NCBI RefSeq assembly: GCF_017877355.1
Contig: NZ_JAGIPR010000002.1
Span: 124,001-188,000 of the forward strand
Length of the DNA: 64,000 bases
Reading direction: 5' to 3'
Source of the DNA: Chryseobacterium jejuense
Lineage (GTDB): Bacteria; Bacteroidota; Bacteroidia; Flavobacteriales; Weeksellaceae
Positions within the stretch are counted from its first letter, which is position 1. Each line of letters starts with the position of its first letter. Below, one piece after another: positions 8,082 to 17,044 of this stretch. The notes under the pieces are model-generated. The model searched no databases. It saw nothing but the letters and a program-made list of their open reading frames with translations, and was not told the DNA's origin. Both the position numbers and the translations under genes were made by a program.

Positions 8082-8745
8082 ATGGAAAATTCCAAACAGA
8101 TTTTTCAGACCAATAGCAAAAAACGCTGGAAAAGTGTACAAAGGGGAAGCCGTTTCTTTATTTTTATGGCGGTACTCCTGTTTTTGGCTTTAGGGCTGAT
8201 GATGGCCGGGACAGAAGTCCTAAAATTCCTTTTAAAGAAGATTATAAAGCTGTAATTACAGCCAATAAGCCTTATCTTAAGGAAAATAAAATTTCTAAAG
8301 AATATAAAGGGTTCAGAAGCTTTATTTCTGAAAAAACAATGCATACCAATCTTGCCAAGATCGAAAAAGCAAGAGCCGAAAGACTTAAAAATCAAAAGAG
8401 AAACTGGGCACAATTTCCCGGTGGAATCCGTTCAGCATTCTATGTAGCATGGGATCCGCAGTCTTTGAGGTCTCTGAAACGAAGCATCAGACACGTCAAT
8501 TTGGTTTCCCGGAATGGTTTTTCCTTGATCCTAAATCAGGAAATTTGAAAACCAATATCGATCCGGAAGGATACAAAATCATCAAAAGAACAGGAGTCGC
8601 AGCCATGCCGATCCTAAGTAACAACTCTGATCAGGAATTTCATGCTGAAGGGGTGGGGAAAGTATTGAATGACTCCAAAAAAAGCACTGCTCTTATCCAA
8701 AAACTTACCCAACAATGCTTGAAATACCACTTTAAAGAAATGTAA
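8082..8745 (+). pseudogene. Decayed N-terminal part of a GH18/polysaccharide deacetylase/glycosyltransferase fusion gene
   Basis: ATG at 8082 starts MENSKQIFQTNSKKRW with a membrane helix (FFIFMAVLLFLALGLMMA). The protein then continues in two further frames. The second frame, entered near 8200, reads SPKIPFKEDYKAVITANKPY to near 8500; the third reads FPEWFFLDPKSGNLKTNIDP to a stop at 8745. Pieced together this resembles the start of the large (over 1000 residues) membrane GH18-like/deacetylase/GT2 enzymes of Bacteroidota that act on extracellular polysaccharide. Two frameshifts and loss of everything after about residue 220 make it non-functional. The family call is from memory of such proteins, not a search. 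Confidence 0.65.
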
Positions 8746-8767
8746 AAGAGATAGCAACATCTTAAAA

Positions 8768-8890
8768 GGCTGGAAGCAGGAAGTTACTTTGAGTTGTATG
8801 ATGACTGAGAGTTACCATATAACTGATTTTTAAAAAGTTAAAAAGAGTTGTATTGGTTATTTTTTATGATTTTCATAACTTCCAGCTTCC
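8768..8890. repeat. Imperfect inverted repeat (GCTGGAAGC...GCTTCCAGC type)
   Basis: GGCTGGAAGCAGGAAGTTA (8768-8786) is roughly inverted at 8876-8890 (TAACTTCCAGCTTCC). The arm resembles the inner end of the MITE-like elements at 26167 and 37036, but their terminal repeats are missing here. Possibly a relic of a related element. Confidence 0.4.
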
Positions 8891-8951
8891 ATCTCCCAAC
8901 TTCAAACCTGTCTGAATTATAAATTCGTATCACGCTCTGATGGTATTTGTT

Positions 8952-8959
8952 TAAATTTG
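8952..8959 (+). promoter_or_regulatory. -7 element of the first M13 peptidase gene
   Basis: TAAATTTG is an exact TAnnTTTG match 60 nt before the start codon at 9020. Confidence 0.5.
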
Positions 8960-9019
8960 TTTTACAAAAAAGTAACAAATAAGAAATAAATCATACATAT
9001 TGTATAAATTGTTATCATA

Positions 9020-11077
9020 ATGAAAAAACTAACGCTTTCTTTGTTTCTAATAGCAGGGATCTGCTCTCAAAATACAGTGAGTGCACAAGGTACAGCTGCT
9101 AAAGTAGCAGTAAATAACACAGATAAAGGTCTAGACCTTAGCTTAATGGATACATCAGTGCGTCCACAGGATGATTTTTATAATTATGTAAGTGGAACCT
9201 GGATGAAAACAGCGAAAATTCCAGCTGATAAACCAACTTGGGGGAGCTTCAACAAATTAGGAGAGGATACGGATAACAATTCCATGACCATCTTGAATTC
9301 TCTTTTGAAAGATAAGTTTACTGACGGAAGTGAGGGGAAAAAGATTCAGGATTTATACGCTTCTTACATGAATATGCAGAAGAGAAATGCTGATGGAATT
9401 AAGCCTATTCAGGAACATCTGAATAACATTGATGGGATCAAAAATATGGCTGACCTTCAGAATTATCTGGCTTCTGTAACAAAAGAAGGTGAAAATATTT
9501 TCTACGGATGGGGAGTATATGCTGATCTAAAGAATTCTAATATGAATGCTGTTTACTTAGGTGATGCTTCTCTTGGTTTAGGAAGAGATTATTATCAGAA
9601 AGTAAATGAAAAAAATACAGAAGCTATTGCTGAATATCAGAAATATGTAGCTTCTATGCTGAAGGAATTAGGGTATAAAAATGCTGACGAAGCAGCAAAA
9701 AATATCGTTAATTATGAAAAAAGCATTGCAAAGACGCTTTTAACAAACGAGCAAAGTCGTGATAATACCCTTCAGTATAACCCTAAAACAATGGCTGAGC
9801 TTTCTGCGTTGGTAAAAGGGGTGGATCTCCCGGCTTACCTTAAAAAGGTAGGGGTAAATACAGATAAAGTAATTATTGGAGAACTAGAATATTATAAGAA
9901 CTTTGATAAATTGGTGAATGCTCAGAACCTTCCGATCATCAAAGATTATCTGAAATTCCACATGATCAATGGAAGTGCATCTTATCTAAGTGAAAAACTT
10001 GGAGATATGAAGTTTGCTTTCTTCGGTAAATATTTAAGAGGTCAGCAGGAGCAGAGAGCACTGAACAAAAGAGGCTTTGAATTGATCAATAGAAACTTAG
10101 GAGAAGCTTTCGGTAAACTATATGTTGAGAAATATTTCCCGGCTGAGGCTAAGGCTCAAATGGTTGAATTGATTGATTACTTAAAGAAGAGTTTTACACT
10201 CCATATCAATAACCTGACTTGGATGTCTTCTACCACTAAGGAAAAAGCAATGCAGAAATTGAATAAATTCACTGTGAAAGTTGCTTATCCGGACAAATGG
10301 AAAGACTATTCAAAACTGGAGATCACATCTGAAGCGAAAGGAGGTACATTATACAAAAACCTTCAGAATATCGGGGAGTGGCAGTATAATAAAGATTTAG
10401 CAAAAATCGGAAAACCGGTTGATAAAACAGAATGGGGAATGACTCCACAGACTGTAAACGCTTATTACAACCCGGTATACAATGAAATTGTATTCCCTGC
10501 AGCGATCCTTCAGCCGCCATTCTTTAATCCTCAGGCTGATGCAGCAGTAAACTTTGGAGGGATTGGCGCTGTTATCGGTCATGAAATAAGCCACGGATTC
10601 GATGATTCAGGAGCTCAGTTTGATGCAGATGGTAACCTGGTAGACTGGTGGACTCCGGAAGATAAAGCGAACTTCGAAAAAGCAACTAAAGCACTTGCTG
10701 CTCAATATGACAAATATGAGCCTGTAAAAGGAACATTCGTAAACGGCACCTTCACAAACGGTGAGAACATCGCTGACTTAGGTGGAGTAAACATCGCTTA
10801 TGATGCCCTTCAAATGTACTTAAAAGATAAAGGAAATCCAGGAAAAATCAGTGGATTTACTCAGGATCAGAGATTCTTCCTAAGCTGGGCAACCGTTTGG
10901 AGAACTTTATCAAGTGAAAAATACATGATCAACCAGGTGAAGACAGATCCGCACTCTCCGGGCTACTTCAGAAGCTTCGGTCCGCTAATCAACGTTGATG
11001 CATTCTACAAAGCATTTGATGTGAAAAAAGGAGACAAATTATACAAAGCTCCGGAAGACAGAATCAAAATCTGGTAA
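9020..11077 (+). CDS. M13 (neprilysin/PepO) family metallopeptidase, copy 1
   Basis: 685 residues: a signal peptide (to about residue 22), the M13 N-terminal domain from LDLSLMDTSVRPQDDFYNYV, and a C-terminal catalytic domain with the zinc motif HEISH (His521, Glu522, His525) and the third ligand Glu582 in GENIADLGG. The substrate loop VNAYYNPVYNEIVFPAAILQ and the terminal EDRIKIW are family hallmarks. These are secreted or periplasmic zinc endopeptidases that cut oligopeptides. All catalytic residues are present. It is the first of three consecutive paralogues and ends at a strong terminator, so each copy appears separately transcribed. Confidence 0.95.
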   Translation: MKKLTLSLFLIAGICSQNTVSAQGTAAKVAVNNTDKGLDLSLMDTSVRPQDDFYNYVSGTWMKTAKIPADKPTWGSFNKLGEDTDNNSMTILNSLLKDKFTDGSEGKKIQDLYASYMNMQKRNADGIKPIQEHLNNIDGIKNMADLQNYLASVTKEGENIFYGWGVYADLKNSNMNAVYLGDASLGLGRDYYQKVNEKNTEAIAEYQKYVASMLKELGYKNADEAAKNIVNYEKSIAKTLLTNEQSRDNTLQYNPKTMAELSALVKGVDLPAYLKKVGVNTDKVIIGELEYYKNFDKLVNAQNLPIIKDYLKFHMINGSASYLSEKLGDMKFAFFGKYLRGQQEQRALNKRGFELINRNLGEAFGKLYVEKYFPAEAKAQMVELIDYLKKSFTLHINNLTWMSSTTKEKAMQKLNKFTVKVAYPDKWKDYSKLEITSEAKGGTLYKNLQNIGEWQYNKDLAKIGKPVDKTEWGMTPQTVNAYYNPVYNEIVFPAAILQPPFFNPQADAAVNFGGIGAVIGHEISHGFDDSGAQFDADGNLVDWWTPEDKANFEKATKALAAQYDKYEPVKGTFVNGTFTNGENIADLGGVNIAYDALQMYLKDKGNPGKISGFTQDQRFFLSWATVWRTLSSEKYMINQVKTDPHSPGYFRSFGPLINVDAFYKAFDVKKGDKLYKAPEDRIKIW

Positions 11078-11084
11078 AATAAAT

Positions 11085-11116
11085 AAACCGTTCAGCAATG
11101 AGCGGTTTATTGTTTT
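11085..11116 (+). terminator. Terminator of M13 copy 1
   Basis: AAACCG-TTCA and TGA-GCGGTTT form a hairpin at 11085-11108, followed by ATTGTTTT. The hairpin is identical to that after copy 2. Confidence 0.7.
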
Positions 11117-11160
11117 CAGATAGCAGACTCGGAGAATCAGAATGAGTTGAAAATATTAGA

Positions 11161-11198
11161 ACCATTAAGAGTTTGTAAGAAATTAAGAAAAGTTAAGA
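11161..11198. repeat. Second copy of the ACCATTAAG dispersed repeat
   Basis: ACCATTAAG, then TTAAGAAAAGTTAAGA about 14 nt later, matching the layout at 1621-1658. Intergenic in both places. Confidence 0.4.
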
Positions 11199-11367
11199 CG
11201 TTAAAAAAAATCAAACCTAACCTATAGAATTAAAAGATAAATTTTTCTTTTTCTCTTCAGATTAACTCCAATTTTTTGTTCAGCCCCCAAGTTCCGGTGA
11301 AATTTACCTGAAAATAATGTAACAAACTGTAAATCAAATACACTTATAAGAGTGTAAAGTTAATACT

Positions 11368-13419
11368 ATGAGAAAACTGATATTTTCCCTATTCTTACTT
11401 ACGGGGATCTGCACTCAGAATTTGGTGGATGCACAGGCTAAAACGATTAAAACAGCAGTAAATACTATAGACAAAGGCTTAGACCTTGCTGCAATGGATA
11501 CTTCAATACGCCCGCAGGATGATTTCTATAATTATGTGAATGGAAGCTGGATGAGAACAGCTCAAATCCCTTCGGATAAACCGGCTTGGGGAAGCTTTGA
11601 CAAGCTTGCAGAAGATACGGACAACAATTCTATGACGATTCTGAACTCTCTTCTGACGGATAATTTTGCTGTAGGAAGCGAAGGTAAAAAGATTCAGGAT
11701 CTTTATGCTTCTTACATGAATATGCAGAAGAGAAATGCTGATGGAATTAAACCTATTCAGGAGAAACTTAATAAAATTGATGCTATCAAAAACCTTATAG
11801 ATTTTCAGAATTATCTGATTTCAGCGACAAAAGAAGGAGAAAATAATTTTTATGGATGGTCTGTGAGTGCAGATCGTAAAAATTCCAAGATGAATGCTGT
11901 TTACTTGGGAGTTCCGGCTTTAGGACTTTGGGGAAGAGATTATTATCAGAAAGATAATGAAAAAAACAGAGAAACTCTTGCAGAATACCAAAAGTATGTA
12001 GCATTGATGCTAAAAGAATTAGGATATATCAATGCAGATAAAGCGGCAAAAGGAGTTGTAGAGTATGAAAAAAGCATCGCAAAGACTTATTTGACGAATG
12101 AACAGAGCCGCGATAATACTCTTCAGTATAATCCACAGACTATGGCTGAGCTTTCAGATTTGGTAAAAGGAACAGATCTTCCTGCATATCTTAAAAAAGC
12201 AGGAGTCAATATAGATAAAGTGATCATCGGAGAGCTGAACTACTATAAAAATATGGATCAATTAATTAATGTAGAAAATCTTCCGGTGATTAAAGATTAT
12301 ATGAAGTTTCATCTGATTAATGGAAATGCAGCTTATTTAAGCGAAAAGCTTGATTCTATCAATTTCAACTTCTATGGAAAATATTTATTCGGGCAGAAAG
12401 AACAGAGAGCATGGGATAAAAGAGGCCTTGAATTGATTAACAGGAATATAGGTGAAGCATTTGGTAAACTATATGTTGAAAAATATTTTCCCGCAGAATC
12501 CAAAGCCCAGATGGTTGAGCTGATTGATTATTTAAAGAAAAGTTTTGCAGTTCACATCAAAAATTTAACATGGATGTCTGCAGCCACTAAAGAAAGAGCA
12601 ATGGATAAGCTTAATAAATTTAGTGTAAAAGTAGGATATCCGGATCAATGGAAAGATTATTCAACATTAGAAATTATTCCTGGAAGTTCTTTATATAACA
12701 ATCTTCAGAATATTGCGGCATGGAATTACAATAAAAAGCTGGAGAAAATAGGAAAACCTGTTGACAGGTCAGAATGGGGAATGACACCACAAACTGTAAA
12801 TGCTTATTACAGAGCTGTAAACAATGAAATCGTATTTCCGGCAGCTATTCTTCAGCCGCCATTCTTTAATCCTAAAGCTGATGCAGCGGTAAATTTCGGG
12901 GGAATAGGTGGGGTAATCGGCCATGAAATAAGCCATGGATTTGATGATTCAGGAGCTCAGTTTGATGGTGACGGAAATTTGGTAGACTGGTGGATGCCTG
13001 AAGATAAAGCTAATTTTGAGAAAGCAACAAAAGCTCTTGCTGCCCAATATGCCCAATATGAACCTGTAAAAGGATCATTCATCAACGGAATCCACACTAA
13101 CGGAGAAAATATTGCAGATCTAGGCGGGGTAAATATAGCTTATGATGCCCTTCAGATGTATTTAAAAGATAAAGGAAATCCTGGAAAAATCAATGGATTT
13201 ACTCCAAGCCAGCGGTTTTTTATGAGCTGGGCTACGGTATGGAAAACAAAAGCTCCTGAAAAATATCTTCTTCTTCAGATAAAAATTGATAAGCATTCTC
13301 CGGGATATCTCAGAAGTTTTGCCCCACTCATCAATATCGATACATTCTACAATGCCTTTGATGTGAAAAAAGGAGACAAATTATACAAAGCTCCGGAAGA
13401 CAGAATCAAAATCTGGTAA
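11368..13419 (+). CDS. M13 family metallopeptidase, copy 2
   Basis: 683 residues, aligning with copy 1 over its whole length, with signal peptide, HEISH zinc motif, GENIADLGG and the EDRIKIW end all conserved. Differences from copy 1 include an extra Trp in GLWGRDYYQK and a shorter KDYSTLEIIPGSS segment. Its last 94 nt including the terminator hairpin (13357-13450) are identical to copy 1 (11015-11108), while the rest has clearly diverged, which suggests local gene conversion or selection on that end. All catalytic residues are intact, so it is probably an active secreted or periplasmic peptidase. Confidence 0.94.
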   Translation: MRKLIFSLFLLTGICTQNLVDAQAKTIKTAVNTIDKGLDLAAMDTSIRPQDDFYNYVNGSWMRTAQIPSDKPAWGSFDKLAEDTDNNSMTILNSLLTDNFAVGSEGKKIQDLYASYMNMQKRNADGIKPIQEKLNKIDAIKNLIDFQNYLISATKEGENNFYGWSVSADRKNSKMNAVYLGVPALGLWGRDYYQKDNEKNRETLAEYQKYVALMLKELGYINADKAAKGVVEYEKSIAKTYLTNEQSRDNTLQYNPQTMAELSDLVKGTDLPAYLKKAGVNIDKVIIGELNYYKNMDQLINVENLPVIKDYMKFHLINGNAAYLSEKLDSINFNFYGKYLFGQKEQRAWDKRGLELINRNIGEAFGKLYVEKYFPAESKAQMVELIDYLKKSFAVHIKNLTWMSAATKERAMDKLNKFSVKVGYPDQWKDYSTLEIIPGSSLYNNLQNIAAWNYNKKLEKIGKPVDRSEWGMTPQTVNAYYRAVNNEIVFPAAILQPPFFNPKADAAVNFGGIGGVIGHEISHGFDDSGAQFDGDGNLVDWWMPEDKANFEKATKALAAQYAQYEPVKGSFINGIHTNGENIADLGGVNIAYDALQMYLKDKGNPGKINGFTPSQRFFMSWATVWKTKAPEKYLLLQIKIDKHSPGYLRSFAPLINIDTFYNAFDVKKGDKLYKAPEDRIKIW

Positions 13420-13426
13420 AATAAAT

Positions 13427-13456
13427 AAACCGTTCAGCAATGAGCGGTTTTGTTTT
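13427..13456 (+). terminator. Terminator of M13 copy 2
   Basis: Same hairpin as after copy 1 (13427-13450), followed by TGTTTTTT. It sits just before a 7-bp tandem repeat. Confidence 0.7.
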
Positions 13457-13465
13457 TTAGGGATC

Positions 13466-13546
13466 AGGTAATAGGTAATAGGTAATAGGTAATAGGTAAT
13501 AGGTAATAGGTAATAGGTAATAGGTAATAGGTAATAGGTAATAGGT
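13466..13546. repeat. Tandem repeat, eleven 7-bp units of AGGTAAT
   Basis: Eleven perfect AGGTAAT units plus a final AGGT. The 7-bp period is not a multiple of 3 and the tract is intergenic, so an apparent minus-strand frame reading PITYYLL repeats is an artefact. The array may vary in copy number by slippage; it lies about 290 nt before the next gene. Confidence 0.95.
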
Positions 13547-13617
13547 CGGAACTTATGAACTACTTTAACCAAAATCCATAAGAAACGGCTTCCATCATTC
13601 CCATCCTTCTGAGGGGC

Positions 13618-13642
13618 GGCAAAAATTCAAAGAATTTTTGCC
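13618..13642. repeat. Perfect hairpin in the spacer before M13 copy 3
   Basis: GGCAAAAATTC, a 3-nt loop AAA, then GAATTTTTGCC: an 11-bp perfect stem flanked by G-rich arms (GAGGGGC and GGGGTGG). No T-tract follows, so it is more like an intergenic palindromic repeat than a terminator. Confidence 0.6.
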
Positions 13643-13798
13643 GGGGTGGTTTACAGGTCCACAATATTTCTATTTCCAGCCAACCCCAATTTACCTGCTA
13701 AAAAACTTTAAACCATAAACCTTAAACTTTAAACCCCAAAACTCATTATTATTCTCATCAATTCCCAATTATCCTTCATTACTTATCATTAAAGTTCG

Positions 13799-13806
13799 TA
13801 TATTTG
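13799..13806 (+). promoter_or_regulatory. -7 element of M13 copy 3
   Basis: TATATTTG is an exact TAnnTTTG match, 32 nt before the start at 13839. It lies upstream of the alternative GTG at 13815 but favours the ATG by leader length. Confidence 0.5.
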
Positions 13807-13838
13807 GTAAGTTTGTGTACAATCAAAAATTATCTTCA

Positions 13839-15935
13839 ATGAAAAAGCTAAATATTGGTATACTTGCCTTTTCGGGTATAGTATTGCTAAATTCGTGTGG
13901 TGCAGCAAAGACTGCAGGGACAGAGACAAAAACAGAGGCTACAGCAAAAGTTGCAACGCCTGCAAAAGAAGAAGTAAAAGAGGAGGGAATCAATTTATCT
14001 TATATGGATACAGGTGTCCGTCCGCAGGATGACTTTTTTAGCTATGTGAACGGAAATTGGGTGAAAACTACACAAATTCCTTCAGATAAAGCCAACTGGG
14101 GATCTTTCAATGCTTTGAGAGAAAATGTAGATGATGCTTCATTGGATATTTTGAACAAAATCCTTACTGAGACATATCCTGCAGGTTCTGAAGGAGAGAA
14201 GATCCAAAGTCTTTACGCATCTTTTATGGATACATCCAAAAGAAATGCAGATGGATTAAACCCTATCAAAGCTGATCTTGCAAAAATTGATGCTATTAAA
14301 AGCCTTAATGATCTTCAGAAATACCTTTTAGAAGCTACAAAACTGGGAGATAACTCTTTCTATGGATGGAGAGCAGGAGCAGATATGAAAAATTCCAAGA
14401 TGAATGCAGTATATCTTGGTGGGCCGGACCTTGGGTTGGGAAGAGATTACTATCAGAAAGTAAACGAAGCCAATACTAAAACATTAGGACAATATCAGGC
14501 TTATGTAGGAAAATTATTCGGAGTTTTAGGGTATAAAAATTCTACTCAGGCAGCGCAAAATGTAGTGGATTTTGAAAAACAACTGGCAAATTACTTACTG
14601 ACACTGGAGCAGAACAGAGATGCCAATTTAAGATACAACCCTAAAAACGTTTCGGAATTATCAGGTTTAGTGAAAAACGTTGATCTTGCAAAATACCTTA
14701 AAGAAGCAGGGGTAAATACAGACAAAGTAATCATCGGAGAACTGAAATACTATCAGAACATGGATCAGTTCGTTACCCAGAAAAACTTACCTTTATTAAA
14801 AGACTATCTGAAATATCACCTGATTAACGGTAATGCCAGTAACCTTGATGAAAACCTTGAGCAGATCAGATTTGATTTCTATGCTAAAGATTTACAGGGT
14901 CAAAAGGAACAACGTCCTATGAACAAAAGAGGTTTAACTCTTGTAAACGGTGTTCTTGGTGAAGCTTTCGGGAAATTATATGTAGAGAAATACTTTACTC
15001 CGGAAGCAAAACAGCAGATGGAAACCTATATTGATTACCTTTTAAAATCATTTAAAACCCATATCACGAATATCGATTGGATGTCTCCTGAAACAAAAGT
15101 AAAAGCTCAGGAAAAACTATCCAAGTTCACGGTAAAAATTGCATATCCGGATAAATGGAAAGACTATAGCCAGTTAAAAGTAGAATCTCCAAAACAGGGC
15201 GGATCATTATATGCAAACCTGCAGAATGTATCAGCTTGGCAATATCAGAGAAATCTGGATAAAGTAGGAAAACCGGTTGATAAAACTGAATGGGGAATGT
15301 CTCCACAAACGGTAAATGCTTACTATAGTGGTTCAAACAACGAAATCGTATTCCCCGCAGCAATCCTTCAGCCTCCTTTCTACAATCCTAAGGCAGATGC
15401 AGCCGTAAACTTCGGTGGAATTGGAGCTGTAATCGGTCACGAGATCTCTCACGGTTTTGATGATAGTGGTTCCCGTTTCGATGGTGATGGAAACCTTAAC
15501 AACTGGTGGACGGATGCTGACCGTAAGAACTTTGATGCAAAAGTGGCTCAGTTAGCTGCTCAGTACAGTGCTTATGAACCGGTAAAAGGAAGCTTTGTGA
15601 ACGGCAAATTTACAAGTGGAGAAAATATTGGTGACTTAGGCGGAGTAGCAGTAGCTTACGATGCTCTTCAGATGTATCTTAAAGATAAAGGAAACCCAGG
15701 AAAGATCAGTGGATTCACTCAGGATCAGAGATTCTTCATGAGCTGGGCTACCGTTTGGAGAACAAAAGCAACCAATGAATATATGATTAACCAGGTGAAA
15801 ACAGATCCGCATTCTCCGGGAATGTACAGAGCTTTTGGTCCATTGGTGAATCAGGATTCATTCATCAAAGCATTTGATATTAAATCGGGAGATAAAATGT
15901 ACAAAGCTCCTGAGGAAAGAATAAAAATTTGGTAA
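13839..15935 (+). CDS. M13 family metallopeptidase, copy 3, lipoprotein
   Basis: 698 residues from ATG 13839; a GTG at 13815 would add eight residues before the lysines of the signal peptide. Unlike copies 1 and 2 it has a lipobox (VLLNSC, then GAAK), so it should be a membrane-anchored lipoprotein. An Ala/Thr/Lys/Glu-rich linker (about 22-48) precedes the M13 fold. Zinc motif HEISH, GENIGDLGG (third ligand Glu) and the ERIKIW end are all present. It has diverged more from copies 1 and 2 than they have from each other. Anchoring may localise the same peptidase activity to the membrane. Confidence 0.94.
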   Translation: MKKLNIGILAFSGIVLLNSCGAAKTAGTETKTEATAKVATPAKEEVKEEGINLSYMDTGVRPQDDFFSYVNGNWVKTTQIPSDKANWGSFNALRENVDDASLDILNKILTETYPAGSEGEKIQSLYASFMDTSKRNADGLNPIKADLAKIDAIKSLNDLQKYLLEATKLGDNSFYGWRAGADMKNSKMNAVYLGGPDLGLGRDYYQKVNEANTKTLGQYQAYVGKLFGVLGYKNSTQAAQNVVDFEKQLANYLLTLEQNRDANLRYNPKNVSELSGLVKNVDLAKYLKEAGVNTDKVIIGELKYYQNMDQFVTQKNLPLLKDYLKYHLINGNASNLDENLEQIRFDFYAKDLQGQKEQRPMNKRGLTLVNGVLGEAFGKLYVEKYFTPEAKQQMETYIDYLLKSFKTHITNIDWMSPETKVKAQEKLSKFTVKIAYPDKWKDYSQLKVESPKQGGSLYANLQNVSAWQYQRNLDKVGKPVDKTEWGMSPQTVNAYYSGSNNEIVFPAAILQPPFYNPKADAAVNFGGIGAVIGHEISHGFDDSGSRFDGDGNLNNWWTDADRKNFDAKVAQLAAQYSAYEPVKGSFVNGKFTSGENIGDLGGVAVAYDALQMYLKDKGNPGKISGFTQDQRFFMSWATVWRTKATNEYMINQVKTDPHSPGMYRAFGPLVNQDSFIKAFDIKSGDKMYKAPEERIKIW

Positions 15936-15961
15936 GAGTACCAAAATATTGTTAGACAAGA

Positions 15962-15997
15962 AAGCATCCATCCCATATTGAGATGGATGCTTTTTTA
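15962..15997. terminator. Bidirectional terminator between M13 copy 3 and the kinase-like gene
   Basis: AAGCATCCATC (15962-15972) pairs perfectly with GATGGATGCTT (15982-15992), with TTTTTT on the plus side. The flanking genes are convergent, and the minus-strand stop codon at 15995 touches it. Confidence 0.8.
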
Positions 15998-17044
15998 ATA
16001 TGCTTTCTTATAATTCCGGATCACAAACTTTATTCCGGTTTCTATAATATCGCCCATTGTTTTGCAATACTTGAAATTGACATCGTAGGTAAGTTTCCGC
16101 AATGCTGTTTTTAACTCTGTAACATTGGCTTCCGGTGCAATATTGTCTTTTTTCATAATAGAAATGAGTTCATCAAATCTATTTTGGCTACTGGTTACTC
16201 TTTTTACAATTTGTGAGCGTACTTCCTTACGATACTGTTCTATAGAATTCGGTTTCAGTTTTTCCAGTACCATAGTAACCATCTGGTTGTTTTCTTTGAA
16301 ATACTGAGGAAGATAAACTTTCAGATTCCCCTCATAGCTTTGCTGATCAAAATCGATGGGGCGAATTCTGTAAATAACCTGGTCAAAATCGTGTATAGGA
16401 ATAACAACATAGTTATAAGAGCGCATGTCACCAAGCAGCCCAATGAGGCAGCGTTCATTGAACTTCACAAATTCCTTGGAAATCTGTGCCTTTTCCTGTT
16501 CTGTACAATGGGACATATGTTTCTGAATAAATACATCTCCGGGAATTCCTAAGATATGTTCCTCTATCAAAGTATTTTTGTAAATCAGAAAGTTAATCCG
16601 GTTGGGAGAAAGCAGGTCTTCCAATTCCAGTCCATATATACGGGAAGCATCAGCCTGTTTAATATAAAAGTTGGTATAATTATCGTTCAGAATATTTCTT
16701 ACCCTAATTCTGAAAGGTTTAGAATTTCCGAAGGTACAGAAATCAATGGTATCTACTGTCAGGTAAGGTAAAGTAGCTTCATCTCCGTCAGAATGAAGGA
16801 GGGTGTAAATCTTATTTAGATTAGCCTCTATTTCTTTAAACTCAAATTCAGGATACAGTACACCCAGCCATAAAGTATCTTTACCTTCTTTATCCAGAAT
16901 ACGTACACTGTCACTGAATCTTAACAGGTCTTCATACAGAAACCGGATCTTGGTAGTTCTGTTATGTTTTTCCAAATACTGCTCTAATGCTTCCGAAACA
17001 GGATATATTGGTTTTCTGAATGCTATCTTTACATCTTTCATCAC
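15995..17044 (-). CDS. Protein of unknown function with kinase-fold-like motifs
   Basis: 349 residues, cytoplasmic, no signal peptide; MMKDVKIAF allows a start one codon later. I do not recognise a named family. The middle shows a pattern like the active site of protein-kinase or HipA/PI-kinase folds: NFYIKQ (Lys129), LELED, then GDMRSYN (Asp206, Asn211) and IDFDQ (Asp231). The C-terminal third is helical. Known fact: kinase-like enzymes use a Lys, a D-x4-N catalytic loop and a metal-binding Asp in this order. That it is a kinase is inference. It lies divergent from tssB, with about 350 nt between them, so a T6SS link is possible but unproven. Confidence 0.6.
   Translation of the reverse strand: MMKDVKIAFRKPIYPVSEALEQYLEKHNRTTKIRFLYEDLLRFSDSVRILDKEGKDTLWLGVLYPEFEFKEIEANLNKIYTLLHSDGDEATLPYLTVDTIDFCTFGNSKPFRIRVRNILNDNYTNFYIKQADASRIYGLELEDLLSPNRINFLIYKNTLIEEHILGIPGDVFIQKHMSHCTEQEKAQISKEFVKFNERCLIGLLGDMRSYNYVVIPIHDFDQVIYRIRPIDFDQQSYEGNLKVYLPQYFKENNQMVTMVLEKLKPNSIEQYRKEVRSQIVKRVTSSQNRFDELISIMKKDNIAPEANVTELKTALRKLTYDVNFKYCKTMGDIIETGIKFVIRNYKKAY

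Noticed and set aside
8339..8745. Two separate small genes (8339-8548 and 8449-8745)
   Set aside because: They overlap in different frames and join with the 8082 frame into one continuous protein similar to the start of a much larger enzyme; this is a frameshifted pseudogene.
13381..13572. Minus-strand frame with PITYYLL repeats as a repeat protein
   Set aside because: It is only the translation of the 7-bp tandem repeat, and it overlaps the real peptidase gene and its terminator.
16427..16435. A further LytTR-type box (TCACCAAG) inside the kinase-like gene
   Set aside because: A single half-site within coding sequence, without a partner 21 bp away.
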